A DNA stretch of 18,726 nt from Gonium pectorale (taxonomy: Eukaryota; Chlorophyta; Chlorophyceae; Chlamydomonadales; Volvocaceae), in NCBI GenBank assembly GCA_001584585.1, contig LSYV01000107.1, forward strand, positions 1 to 18,726, in the 5' to 3' direction. Each line of letters opens with the position of its first letter. Positions within the stretch are counted from its first letter, which is position 1. Both the position numbers and the translations under genes were made by a program. A model generated the notes under the pieces. It searched no databases. It was given only the letters and a program-made list of their open reading frames with translations, and had not been told where the DNA came from. Below are positions 1 to 8,614 of this stretch, piece by piece.

Positions 1-83
1 GAGGTTTTCTGTTTCGCCCATCTCCGAGGGTTCTGTCCGCCGCCGCTCACGGGCATCCACCATAGGAGTGAGGAGGCGTAACT

Positions 84-184
84 TCCTCTTGCGCGCTAGT
101 CCGGATTCGATCCGGGGACTTCCCAGCGTGGGGCGGCATCTTTCCCCGGAAGTCCTAGCAATTCGCACCACTGTAACAAGAGGA
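84..184. repeat. Nested inverted-repeat foldback
   Basis: An 8-base outer arm TCCTCTTG (84-91) is perfectly repeated inverted as CAAGAGGA (177-184). Inside it, GGACTTCC (116-123) pairs with GGAAGTCC (148-155). That stem can extend inward by GGGG (130-133) with CCCC (144-147) and outward by GCTA (95-98) with TAGC (156-159). A third alternative hairpin forms around GGATTCGATCC (103-113). On the minus strand this stretch also carries loose matches to tRNA A-box and B-box promoters (near 168-178 and 103-113). I could not fold a tRNA cloverleaf from it. It may be a decayed SINE-like or foldback element. Confidence 0.4.
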
Positions 185-443
185 TTGGGCGCCCAGATGC
201 CAAGGCCTCGATTTGGCCGTTACACACCTCCACAGACTGCACGTCCAGAGGCCGGTAGGTGCCGGTCGGGAGCAGTGCGGTGCCGGTCAGGGCCGAGCCA
301 TCAGACCCTGCCTGCATGACCCCGCCAGCCATGAGCGATTCCCGCAGGCCCGACGTGAAGACGTTCTCGGGGATGAGTTGGGTTCCTACGACCGACGCCA
401 AGCAGACCGCAAACAGCGCGAGCCCACGCATGGCGTCTGACAA
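96..443 (-). CDS. Possible small secreted protein or first exon
   Basis: This is an open frame of 115 codons. A second methionine at codon 5 begins a good secretion-signal-like stretch (MRGLALFAVCLASVVG). A mixed region of normal composition rich in G, S and T follows, up to about residue 85. The last 30 codons overlap the foldback at 84-184 and end in a less protein-like sequence, so the true coding part may stop or splice earlier. Codons in the first two thirds favour G or C in the third position, as in the clear gene on the right. No family recognised. An alternative is a chance frame in GC-rich DNA. No promoter or splice site decides it. Confidence 0.3.
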   Translation of the reverse strand: MSDAMRGLALFAVCLASVVGTQLIPENVFTSGLRESLMAGGVMQAGSDGSALTGTALLPTGTYRPLDVQSVEVCNGQIEALASGRPILLLQWCELLGLPGKDAAPRWEVPGSNPD

Positions 444-904
444 GTACTGATTTGGGCTTCACCGCGAACGCCGTGCGGCGTTGGGCTGATGAATGTTCAG
501 CATGTTGTGCTCCTGCCCGCTGCTGCGCTCCATCTTGTGCATCGTCGGTACTCGTCGTGTAGTACTCGCTCTCCAAGATATGGATTCAATGTTGGTTCCA
601 GTCCGATCCAGGAGGGCGACAGACCACGCAGGCCCCGGCATGAGTCTTTCTTGTGCCAAAGTGTGCAAGAAGCGGATCCGCTCCGTGACAGCGAATTTTA
701 GGAAGCCAGCATGATGAACTCAGTGCGGCAACCACCACTACCGGTACTTCTCAACCCCCGGGTCCCCGGAACCTCCGGAACGTTCACGTTCCCGGCACAG
801 GACCATCACCGCCTCCGACAGAGATGAGGGGTGTCACATAGGTACAGAGGAGTGCCAACAATTGATAACTTGTTGGAACTTGGAAGGGCGGTCCATGCAC
901 AGCA
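444..904. other. No gene seen
   Basis: Only short overlapping frames occur on both strands, none with recognisable protein character. No terminal repeats or RNA gene are evident. Confidence 0.5.
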
Positions 905-1799
905 CATGTGTCACGCGCAGGTCATGGTGGTGCATGGTCGTCGCCGGTCTCTAACACTGCAAACAATACGCGTTCTCCTAGCAAGAAAGCTGTGCTGGTG
1001 CCGTAGTGGTCGGAAGCGGAGATGTGCCCGGAGGTGGCGCGCATCTTTCGCGACCTCACACCGGCGCCACCGTGACCGGCGCTGGAGAAGTTGCTGGACC
1101 CGAACGATGGTGCTATGTGCATCGCTCCGGGTGTCCTTGTCGTGCTGAAGAAGGTCGCCTCGCTTTTCGGGCGGCTGATCGGCGAGCTCATGCAAGCCGC
1201 ACAACGCCAGGAAGCGACGGTCGACCCTGCCAAGTTTGCTGCTTTCCAGGAAGATGTGTCTTCCTCGGTCGTGATTAAGCGCGAGAAGCTGGACGCAGCG
1301 GCTGCACGAGTGCGAGGTCGCCATGGCCGCGCACACAGAGCAGCTGCAGCAGCACACCAGCTGCTTGCCGGTTGTTGATGATGGACACGTGGTGCTGAAG
1401 CACGTCTCTGGGACGATGCTGGAGAAGCTGAAGCGGAGTGAATTCTCGGCCCCAGGGGGGCCATTTACCAGCGGACGGGACGACCAGGCATGCCGGGCGG
1501 GTGGCAGCTTTGTGCGGTGCTGGCAGGGGAAGGGCCGGTCCGACTGGAACAAGGTGGTGGCTGTGACGCCGTCCCAGCGCAACACGTTCCTTTCGGATGC
1601 CAAGGCCATCAGGCGCACGGTGGGCGTGGCGGTGGCCCCCTGCCTGACCGTGCTTGGCTGCGCGCTTCGCAAAGCACGCCAGGGCAAGTTCGACGAGTTG
1701 CATGGGAAAGGTCTGTCCCCACGATGGCGGAAGGGCGTGGAGATTGAGTACATGGAGTCCGGGGGCTGGATGCTGTACGACTTTGGGCATTTTGTATAG
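905..1799 (+). pseudogene. Broken ORF of repeat copy A, unknown tail domain
   Basis: A protein-like frame can be followed from about 905. It is broken by stops at 1004-1006 and 1073-1075 and by a frameshift near 1295, then runs open to the stop at 1797-1799. The part at 1082-1290 reads as a helical, hydrophobic segment (for example APGVLVVLKKVASLFGRLIG). The part after the shift contains VVDDGHVVLKHV, a W-x-G-K-G-R-S-D-W motif, VAVTPSQRN and a terminal YMESGGWMLYDFGH. This terminal half is conserved in copy B. I do not recognise the domain: no GIY-YIG endonuclease, integrase or zinc knuckle is visible. It is probably the C-terminal part of a retroelement protein, judging by its position before the tail. 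Confidence 0.45.
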
Positions 1800-2063
1800 T
1801 GCTCAGGGTTTAGGCCACGAGGAGCATACTCCTTTAGGTTGCTGCCGTACGGGTGGTTTCTCTCACACAATACACACTAAACCCACGAACCGCTCCGGTT
1901 CTTTTTCGGTGGTGTGTGTGTCACGTTGCGCTTTTTATGCTTCGTGTTCTGGGCCTCACGGCTAAGACAACGGGTGTTTCATCCACTCTTCTATGGCTGG
2001 TCGGGAGCCAATCGAGGCCTGCAGCCCCTCTGGGGAGTCTATAATCTGTATCTGCATCTGTAA
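905..2063 (+). mobile_element. Decayed retroelement-like repeat, copy A
   Basis: From about 1297 to 2063 this sequence is repeated in inverted orientation at 8301-9113. In one compared frame 78 of 85 residues match, and in the likely true frame about 88 of 94. The copy contains a broken coding region ending at 1799, then a 3' untranslated part, and stops in a tail of ATCTGT-type units (2041-2063). A short-repeat tail at the 3' end, with copies losing their 5' side, is typical of target-primed retrotransposition. Compared with copy B, copy A has an extra run of about 15 bases near 1345 and lacks about 50 bases of the 3' untranslated part. Upstream of 1297 the two copies no longer resemble each other. 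I found no target-site duplication. Confidence 0.6.
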
Positions 2064-2065
2064 CA

Positions 2066-2592
2066 GGTGACTTGCTGCAACCGGGAAGCACCCAAGCGCG
2101 TATCACATGCGTGTATGGCCGTAGAGGCAGGCTCCCTCTTTCTGTTAAGGTTTCTCTATATTGTGATAGCACGGGACTTCTGGGGCGGCGTTCAGTGGGG
2201 AGCTGAAGCGATCTGTTGTTGCTCCGAGGCCAAGTGTAAATAAAGGCATGACGTACGTCGTCCGTCAGAGCGTGTTCATGAGCTTCACGCAGGGATATAT
2301 GTGCGTGGCGTGCACGCTTAATGGGCTTATAGCGTAGCATTAGCCGAGCCAGGTCCTCTGGGAGGCATCCTGGGGCTCCCAGGCGCCGGTGTACGTCTGG
2401 GTGCCGCTGCTGCATGTCCAGGTATCTCGCATTAAGGATGTACTACTTGTACGCGGTGAGCGTTCCCATGTATCGTCCCCGTGGATCATGTATCCGTACC
2501 ATCTCATGCACCTCGCCGTGGCGCTGCATTGCTAGCACACACGTAAGCGGGAGCATCAGGGGCCCGCATGCTCGCGGGATGCTGATGTGCAT
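2066..2592 (-). pseudogene. Unrecognised frame with one internal stop
   Basis: A minus-strand frame starts at ATG 2590-2592 (context GCCATG). It reads 49 codons to an amber stop at 2443-2445, then continues in the same frame, protein-like, until it meets the tail of repeat copy A near 2066. The second part includes YILNARYLDMQQRHPDVHRR and LPEDLARLMLRYKPIKRARH, which look like ordinary charged helices. A TATATAG box lies about 90 bases upstream of the ATG. The single stop and the abrupt end at an inserted repeat suggest a dead gene or element cut by the insertion. No family recognised. Confidence 0.3.
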
Positions 2593-2676
2593 GGCTGCAG
2601 CGACGGTTGACCCAGAAAACTTAAGAGTCGCAGAAAGGTTCCTTAACCGAAGGCCGAACACCGAGGTGCAGAGGAG

Positions 2677-2683
2677 CTATATA
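2677..2683 (-). promoter_or_regulatory. TATA-like box
   Basis: TATATAG on the minus strand lies about 90 bases before the ATG at 2592. This would leave a 5' untranslated leader of about 60 bases if transcription starts 25-30 bases downstream. The assignment rests on motif and spacing only. Confidence 0.2.
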
Positions 2684-2699
2684 GGCTGAAGAGAGCCCA

Positions 2700-3176
2700 T
2701 GGATGGGTCGCAACCGCACCGTTGCACCCACGCGCGCAGCTGCAATCTATGCTGGAGAACCCGAGAAGCGGCTACCGGAGAAAGGGAAAGCGACCAGGAA
2801 CACGGGGGTGTTACGTGCGCGTCATGTCAGATACTGTGGTCAAGTAAGTAAGTCATGTTCGTGCGTCCCTGCTGCTGCTGCTTTCATCGGGTGAGTCGCT
2901 CGACAACTGTGAGCACAATGTGTCTGTATATTCGGGGGGGGGAAAGAACAGTTCTTGACAGACCCCATGATCATTTTCTTGTGAGGGGCCCGACCGTGCG
3001 AAGCACAAGTGTACCGCACACAGCCACACACAGTACGGTATTGGCGTATAATATCAGAACCTTCGACGTTTTATTGAAGTGAGGATTGCACCGTCGGAAC
3101 GCTCTCAGCAAGCTTGATATACTCATATATTATTTGTATTTACAATTCTCAGGGCACTGCGTCAGAGCAGACGTCT
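2700..3176. other. No gene seen; contains a G homopolymer
   Basis: The stretch is comparatively AT-rich, with a run of G near 2934-2942 and small direct repeats. No convincing reading frame or element boundary was found. Confidence 0.45.
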
Positions 3177-3470
3177 TAGCAGCTACCCACCCCAGCTACC
3201 CCGGCCACCCGGCTGTGGCATACAGCCCCTACGGCTGCACCCTCTTGCCCCGCCTCGGCTCCCTTGTCCTCCCGCCGACTGCACGACAGCCACTCTTGAG
3301 GCCCCCTCGCCTCCACAACGCTCGCCACCGCCCTAGCCACGGCTCGGGCTAGGGTGGCCCCTGCCGCTGGGTTGCTGGCGGCTTTTGGAAGAACTTGGCA
3401 GCCACATGCCCGCGAGTGGCCTGTACGTCCTGCAGTATCCGCTGCCCAAATGCTGCTGAACCTTGTGCGG
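3177..3470 (-). other. Weak coding-like frames, possible decayed ORF
   Basis: Just beyond the LINE tail on the minus strand, one frame gives a helical segment (AAFGQRILQDVQATRGHVA). After a change of frame, another gives an alanine-rich segment (TLARAVARAVASVVEARG) that stays open to a stop at 3177-3179. A one-base shift would join them. This may be the flank of the LINE insertion. No family is recognised and GC-driven openness is a real alternative. Confidence 0.15.
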
Positions 3471-3476
3471 CGATAG

Positions 3477-3500
3477 CAGACAGACAGACAGACAGACAGA
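3477..3500. repeat. (CAGA)6 microsatellite, LINE tail
   Basis: Six perfect CAGA units on the plus strand read as (TCTG)6 on the minus strand, at the 3' end of the LINE remnant. Simple-repeat tails replace poly(A) in several LINE groups, so it is most likely part of the element rather than an independent microsatellite. Confidence 0.7.
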
Positions 3501-3842
3501 CTTCGTTACAGCACCCCCGACGCTGGGGGACCCTGCCTGCCACCGGGAAATTACCGCGAAAGTACAGGCAGCAAGGCAGCACCAGCAGACAATGGCCGAG
3601 TGCTTAACCCAAACAGGGGGCCCGCGGCGGGGCTGCGAAGAAACCCACACACGGGCCGTGCACAACAGAGGCCCGCCACCCAAAAGTCCAACCATGTCTG
3701 TGGAGACACTAACCCGCGCCATCGCGGAGTCAGTCCCGATCTCGAGCGGCAAAAAGCACATACCGGTCGACAGGCCCACACACAGGTATCAAGCGAGGTA
3801 GCAAACAAGAAAACCAAGGTAAAAACGAGGGGGACCAATGCG

Positions 3843-4590
3843 TCACTCCGCGCAGTGCAGGCGTCCTGCCACGACCCGCAGGAAGGAGTGCCCAGCAGAC
3901 TCTCTATCCCAACCCTTCCGCGGCAAACTGAGGTCAGCGAAGTCGCGCAACAGGCACCCAAACTTCACTACCACGCCTGCCTGCATTGCAGCAAGAACAG
4001 CGGCAGCCGAGCCCGGGCCGGAGCGCTGCGCCCACTCCAGGCTGTTGAGCACCGCCAGCACAACCACGTCCCACACACATCCCAGCACCCGACCCTCGTC
4101 TGGCGTGACACCCAGCCAGAGGTGTGCTCGCAGCACAGGCTTGCTATCTTAATTAGGAGATTTAAATCGGCCTGGTTTCGGACCCGTCTTTCCTAATTCG
4201 GGACATGGGGGAATTACGCGGGTTTTGTAATAGAAGCCAGTCCAGGGACAGGGGAAATACGCGGATCCCTAGTAAATTGCCCCGGGATACGTGCCCCATG
4301 AACATCCCAGGCCCTTCAGCCGGGTTGGAATTACGCAGGCTCCTAATTCGCTCTCAAGGAAGATAGCAAGCCTGTCGCAGCACCGGACAGTGGCACCGGT
4401 CCTCTACCACAGAACGCAGCGCGACGGCAATGGGGCAGGCCCAGAAATGGTGCATGCGACGCGGCGGCGGCGGCAGCGACGCGGCGAGTCGCTTGGGGCA
4501 GCAATCAAGACATGGCCATGTTTTGCTTGCTGGACACAGTGCAACTGCGAGTGAAAACGGAGCTCGGGGTGCAAAGTTATGAGCACCGTG
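3843..4590 (-). pseudogene. LINE ORF2 C-terminal fragment with CCHC knuckle
   Basis: The N-terminal piece (4590 to 4375) contains C-x2-C (PCLDC) followed about 20 residues later by MHHFWACPIA, giving a C-x2-C...H-x4-C zinc knuckle of the zf-RVT kind. After the MITE the frame resumes at 4135 with RAHLWLGVTPDEG, then VWDVVVLAVLNSLEW, GCLLRDFADLS and HSFLRV. It ends at 3843-3845. Aromatic-rich blocks of this type (HLWL, VWDVV..A, L.DF..L, H.FLR) recur, from memory, at the end of green-algal LINE ORF2 proteins. Without the MITE and one target copy, the two pieces are in the same frame with no stop. The enzyme domains are missing, so the fragment is not functional. Confidence 0.6.
4136..4374. mobile_element. 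hAT-type MITE, 239 bp
   Basis: The ends are perfect 15-base terminal inverted repeats, CAGGCTTGCTATCTT (4136-4150) and its complement (4360-4374). They are flanked by identical 8-base copies TCGCAGCA (4128-4135 and 4375-4382). An 8-base target duplication and CAG...CTG ends are the hallmark of the hAT superfamily. Inside, AATTAGGAG (4151-4159) is inverted at 4340-4348, CCTAATTCG occurs at 4192 and 4342, and GGAATTACGC occurs at 4210 and 4327. These are likely subterminal transposase-binding repeats. There is no coding capacity, so the element depends on a transposase made elsewhere. Intact ends suggest a fairly recent insertion into the older LINE. Confidence 0.85.
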
Positions 4591-4593
4591 TCA

Positions 4594-5056
4594 AAGACCC
4601 AGACCGACCCCCGATCGACGACCGACCCCTGCCTTACAGCACACTTTGACAGGCCGTATTTTTGTAGTACATGAATCTTCGTAAGTTGAAAACAGTTCTG
4701 GAACGCTCTCGTTAAGCTCTACATGCTTGAATCGTGGGGTATTTTGCGGCGATGGACGTCCTTCCTCGCACTCACACCCGCCCTCTCACCCTGGGCCCCT
4801 GGGTCACTATGGGCGCCCATCCCCCGCGTTTCCTGCGCCGCCACATGCCACCTTTACGTCCTGAGCTTTTAGGCAGCCTCACTTACTTCAGAGCCGCTCG
4901 GGCAGCACAACTTGGTGGTGAATGAGGTATGCTCCGCACGATTGGGTCGCTGTCGATGTGCCGGGAGATGCATGGGCCGTTGTAAGCCTTCGGTCGGGGA
5001 ATGGAGAGGCACCGGGAGTCGACCAGTCCCGGGCATTTTCACTGTGTAACCATTAG
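4594..5056. other. No gene seen
   Basis: There is a small inverted repeat TGTCAAAG/CTTTGACA around 4588-4651 enclosing short CGACC-type direct repeats. A 63-codon plus-strand frame at 4734-4925 has no protein character that I trust. Confidence 0.45.
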
Positions 5057-5299
5057 CTTGTTGAAGGCACGCCTAAGCTGAAAGAGTGTACATCAATGGC
5101 TTTGGATACAGGAATGGACCACCGGTTGATTGACGGATTTTGGCACTGGGCAGAAGGTTCCGTGAAGGAACCTCGCAATGTCGATTTGTCAGGTGTGGAA
5201 GCTGTATACCGTGTGGGAGCCATCAGGTCCGTCCTCAGTAACAGAGATGTATGTATATGCAGCAGGGTTGCAGACATCCACAAGCAATGGTGGGTCTAG
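5057..5299 (+). CDS. Possible short ORF, unrecognised
   Basis: The frame is open from 5057, with an ATG at 5096, and reads 67 codons to a stop at 5297-5299. Composition is ordinary (acidic and hydrophobic residues mixed, segments such as MDHRLIDGFWHWAEG and VEAVYRVGAIRSVLS), and third positions are less GC-rich than in the clear gene. It could be an exon or a decayed element. A good splice donor (CAG|GTGAGT) sits at about 5356 but in another frame. No family recognised. Confidence 0.15.
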   Translation, partial: LVEGTPKLKECTSMALDTGMDHRLIDGFWHWAEGSVKEPRNVDLSGVEAVYRVGAIRSVLSNRDVCICSRVADIHKQWWV

Positions 5300-5360
5300 G
5301 CGAGGCAACTTGCAGGCTCAGCGCGTCACCCATTCCGGCGCTGTACAGGCATTCAGGTGA

Positions 5361-6283
5361 GTCCATTGCATACCGCAATTGTGCTGGCGGTTAGCCGCGA
5401 CGCTGCGGGCCGGTTTCGTATACGGTGTTCCCTGACTACTTCCTGCCCTCTTCTCTGTTGCCCTGCCATGCGATTGCGGTTCATACGGGGCTAACTAATC
5501 TTCATACATCTGCCCTTCACAAAAATTGTGACCTGTTCCTCACGTCTTCAAAGTCTTTAAAAGGAATGTAAGAGAGAGCAGCAGCAGCACATTCACTGGG
5601 GACTTCGGAGTTGCGCGGAAAACGACGCTCAGCCGTTCTAACTCTTCGAACTACAGCGCGCCAATATTACGTGCAATCGATGCAGGAAGCTATAACTTTA
5701 CGTCTGTTGCTTTACTAGCCGGTTACTTTGGTGGGGATTTTTTCGGGGGGGGGCCGTACGTATAAATCTCGTATTCTCTCTCGGAAGTGACCCCGGGGCT
5801 AAACATTTGCGATAGCAGTACTCGACAGCTATTACGTAGCTCTTTACCTCTTTTAGCCTGTCATCATTTCTCAGTATCGTAACAAACCCAACCTGCCGCC
5901 TGCTTCGGTTCGACTGAAGGCAAGTTACTAGGGGTTTGGCGCCCGCAGAGGTGCAATGTCGCATCATTTTTGGAGCTGTGATGCGTGCCGAGCGCTCCGT
6001 TACTCGTTCCGCATTCGCGCCGCGGACGTCCGACCTGTATGTAGCTTGGAATGGTTCGAACTGTGGCGACTTGCGCGTAAACCGTACCCAGTATGATTTG
6101 CTTGTGCTATCGACGCATTCCTATTTCGTTAGGAGGCGCAGTGGGTCCTGAGCAGAGCAGGTTCCCGCCGAGTAGTTCCTTTGGTGTTGCTCTCCCTGGT
6201 GCGTCCCCTCGCTCCCAATCGCCTGCTTCCTAACCCTCATCTTATACTCATGCAAGTGCAACGTTTTCCGGCTGCGCTTGCAG
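5361..6283. other. No gene seen
   Basis: This stretch is lower in GC, with homopolymers (a G run near 5746-5755) and many stops in all frames. A 71-codon plus-strand frame at 5936-6151 is not supported by any motif or splice site. Confidence 0.45.
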
Positions 6284-6456
6284 GAGAGCGCGCGACGGCG
6301 GCAGATATTTAAGACATTTGAGCGAGACCAGAAGGGCACATGGCGGAAGGTGACGGAGGCAATATTCAAGCGGATGGCGCGTCCAGCTTCAATAGGGGTG
6401 AGCAGCAGTCCGGCTGGGAACGACCATCCATCCGCGTTCGATGCCGCCGGCGGACG
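6284..6456 (+). CDS. Possible orphan internal exon
   Basis: A good acceptor (pyrimidine-rich run then TTGCAG before 6284) and a good donor (GTGAGC after 6456) bracket 173 bases that are open in one frame. The translation begins ESARRRQIFKTFERDQ and continues KGTWRKVTEAIFKRMARP, a basic helical segment. Donor use would leave phase 2. An alternative donor (GTGAGC) follows position 6398. I could not find confident partner exons on either side, so this may be a remnant of a gene or transposase. Function unknown. Confidence 0.25.
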
Positions 6457-8300
6457 GTGAGCGGCGGTAGCCTCACTCCGACTGGTCTTAAGGTCGGCAA
6501 TCGCTGTGGGTCATGCTGGTCCATCCGTAGGACCCGCAGTCAAATAGCCCGTACAGAAACGCGGCATGGCTGCGGTCCACGCGCTCTATTTTCCCCTTAC
6601 TTTCCGCACGCGATTTTCACCAATCGGGAGGTGCAGCCCATCATTTACACCTCAATACATCAAAGATCTTCTGCTGGGGCTGCGCCCCCGGTATGCCCCC
6701 AGCCGGAATTCCCCGGGAATTCCTTTCGGGCTGCAACGGCGCCGTTTCGTTACCGGGACACACCGGAAATAGGCAGAGAGCATGCCAGTACATATTTGGA
6801 GGATATTTGGTCTAAATCACATATCGGAGGGTCGTTGGTACCCCAATTTCGCAGAATTTCTCCTGCCCCTGGGCCCCCGCCGGCTGGGGATAATCAAAGG
6901 GGACGGTAACGGGTGGCGTCGCGGACACCGAATCGCATACTCAGTCGTAGGAGTAACGGCCGTCCTGGTGGAACCTGCAAAACTTCGACGTCAGCGACGA
7001 GCGAACAGTGATGTGGCGTACCCTTAAAGGTTGTAGTCGCTGATAGATCTCACATAGAATTAAAGGGGCGGCGGAGGAGACCCCCTGCCCACCCGCCCAA
7101 CCTTGCTAACTCGCGGACAAACTGACACAGCACTGACACTGCGAGCGCAGGCCTGCCCATATGAACTTCCCCGACGACACTGATCAGCTCATTGCTTTGT
7201 ACTGACCCACGGGGCGGGCGGGCGCCGGGCGGACGGCGGAGGCAGCAGAAGAAGTTAGCGCTGGATGTATGGTGGTGGAACATTCGGGGCAAGGCAGGGG
7301 CGAAGTAGTCACACGCCACTCCAAAGACTCGTTGCCGTATTGCTATGGAAAAGGAACAAGGTGGGACGACAAAGCGCGAGGTAAGGGGGGACCGACGGGG
7401 GCCACAAGTAGTGTGCAAGGGAGCTGGCCGTGTGCGGACCAACAAGCGGTTCCCCGCAACACGGCCGAATCGGAACCCACACATTAGGGGTCACCGGTGA
7501 CAAGGCAGGGTGCGCAAAACAAAAGCAAGCAGGCCAGGGAGGGGAAGTTGAGTGTGTGAACGGGGATGGAGGAAAGTGTGCCGGGATCAGGGGACCATCA
7601 CCCCTGCCGTACGAGGTGTGGCAAGTCCGGCCCCTTCCATCATTTCCCGGGCAGAGGCCAGCATAGGTACAGGCCGGCAGTGGGAACCACCGCAGATGGT
7701 GGCTCCCCGACCGCTGGCGGGTCGGGAAGGCGGTACACTGTGCGCCGGCGGAACAACTACGGGTCGCTAGCAGAAACGCAGGCGTCCCAGCCGCCGGCTG
7801 GCCAGTGCCCAGGCCGGGCGAGGGGCGGGGCGGGAGGCGCGAGCGGGCGACGGTCATCCGGGAGGGGGCAGAGGCAGCGACGATGCCCGGGAGACCGTGG
7901 GGACGGTGGACCGGTGGTGCCGCCGCCATCTGTATGGGAACCATGGCCATGGGTAGGGGCCATCGGACCAACGCCGGGGCGGCGGCGGCTCCAGTGCCAG
8001 CCATCGCCAGCATGCGAAGCCTCCCGGTGGCTGCGGAACTGAGGGGCTGAGTTGAACTGGGCTGGGCTGGGCTGTATGACGCTGTGGAGGAGAAGGTGGC
8101 AGGCTAGTGGTGGCGGAGTGCGCGGACGTTCAGTCGGCGGAGGGTGGATCGAGGGGAGGAGGGTGGAGAAGGGGGCATTGGGCAAAGTAAGACAGGTAGT
8201 TGCGCACGCAGACCAGGAGGTCGGGGGGGGGGTGGAGCGCCGTTCAAAGTAGTAGGAATGGGGGACCGCAGCGAGAAGGGAGCGGAGTTGCCGGACCATG
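6457..8300. other. Spacer with GC-driven open frames
   Basis: Very long open frames occur on both strands, including 234 codons at 7309-8013 on the minus strand and 158 codons at 7566-8042 on the plus strand. They are rich in P, G, R, S and A with no recognisable fold. Overlap of long frames on both strands argues for compositional openness. The minus-strand frames lie just beyond the 3' end of the retroelement at 8301. The palindromic stretch around GGAATTCCCCGGGAATTCC (6704-6722) is the only structural oddity I see. Confidence 0.4.
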
Positions 8301-8614
8301 ATACAGATACAGATTACAGACTCCCCAGAGGGACTGCAGGCCACACGAGCCGTTTGGCTCCCGACCCGCCATAGCAGAGTGTGTGAAGCACCCGTTGTCT
8401 TAGCCGTAAAGGCCCAGAACACGAAACACAAAGCAAGAGCGTAACGTGATACAGACACCAACTTGGCGCTGTGGGACACGTATGCAAACTTGGCATTGCA
8501 ATTACAAAAAAAGAACCTGAGCGGTTCGTGGGTTGAGTGTGTATTGTTGTGAGAGAAACCACCCGTACGGCAACAACCGTAAAAGTATGCTCCTCAGGGC
8601 CGAAACCCTGCGCA
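8301..8614 (-). other. 3' untranslated region and ATCTGT tail of copy B
   Basis: The sequence after the tail-domain stop is alignable over most of its length with 1800-2063, including ACCCACGAACCGCTC, GGCTAAGACAACGGGTG and the end CTCTGGGGAGTCT followed by ATCTGT units. Copy B carries about 50 extra bases around 8450-8510. The common end point with a short-repeat tail defines the 3' terminus of the element. Confidence 0.55.

Larger units (their letters stand above)
3477..4593 (-). mobile_element. 5'-truncated LINE (L1-like), 3' end
   Basis: On the minus strand this is the end of an L1-like non-LTR retrotransposon. It has the C-terminal coding region (frame open from 4590), a stop at 3843-3845, about 340 bases of 3' untranslated sequence, and a (TCTG)6 tail (3477-3500 as CAGA on the plus strand). 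No reverse transcriptase or endonuclease part remains upstream of about 4593, so the copy is 5'-truncated, as is common for LINEs. A hAT-type MITE is inserted inside its coding region. I could not identify the target duplication of the LINE itself. Confidence 0.6.

Noticed and set aside
93..185. A tRNA gene on either strand around GGATTCGATCC
   Set aside because: The B-box match is imperfect and no 7-base acceptor stem, D arm or anticodon arm can be laid out at tRNA spacing. Kept only as a foldback with promoter-like boxes.
911..1870. A 319-codon minus-strand frame
   Set aside because: It is antisense to the repeat copy A coding region, whose plus-strand frame is the one conserved in copy B and ends just before the shared 3' untranslated part.
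3477..3500. CRISPR-like or regulatory meaning of the (CAGA)6 repeat
   Set aside because: It is a plain tetranucleotide repeat at the exact place expected for the tail of the LINE remnant.
7309..8042. Long open frames on both strands (234 and 158 codons)
   Set aside because: They overlap each other, are dominated by P, G, R, S and A and show no fold or motif. High GC alone keeps frames open.
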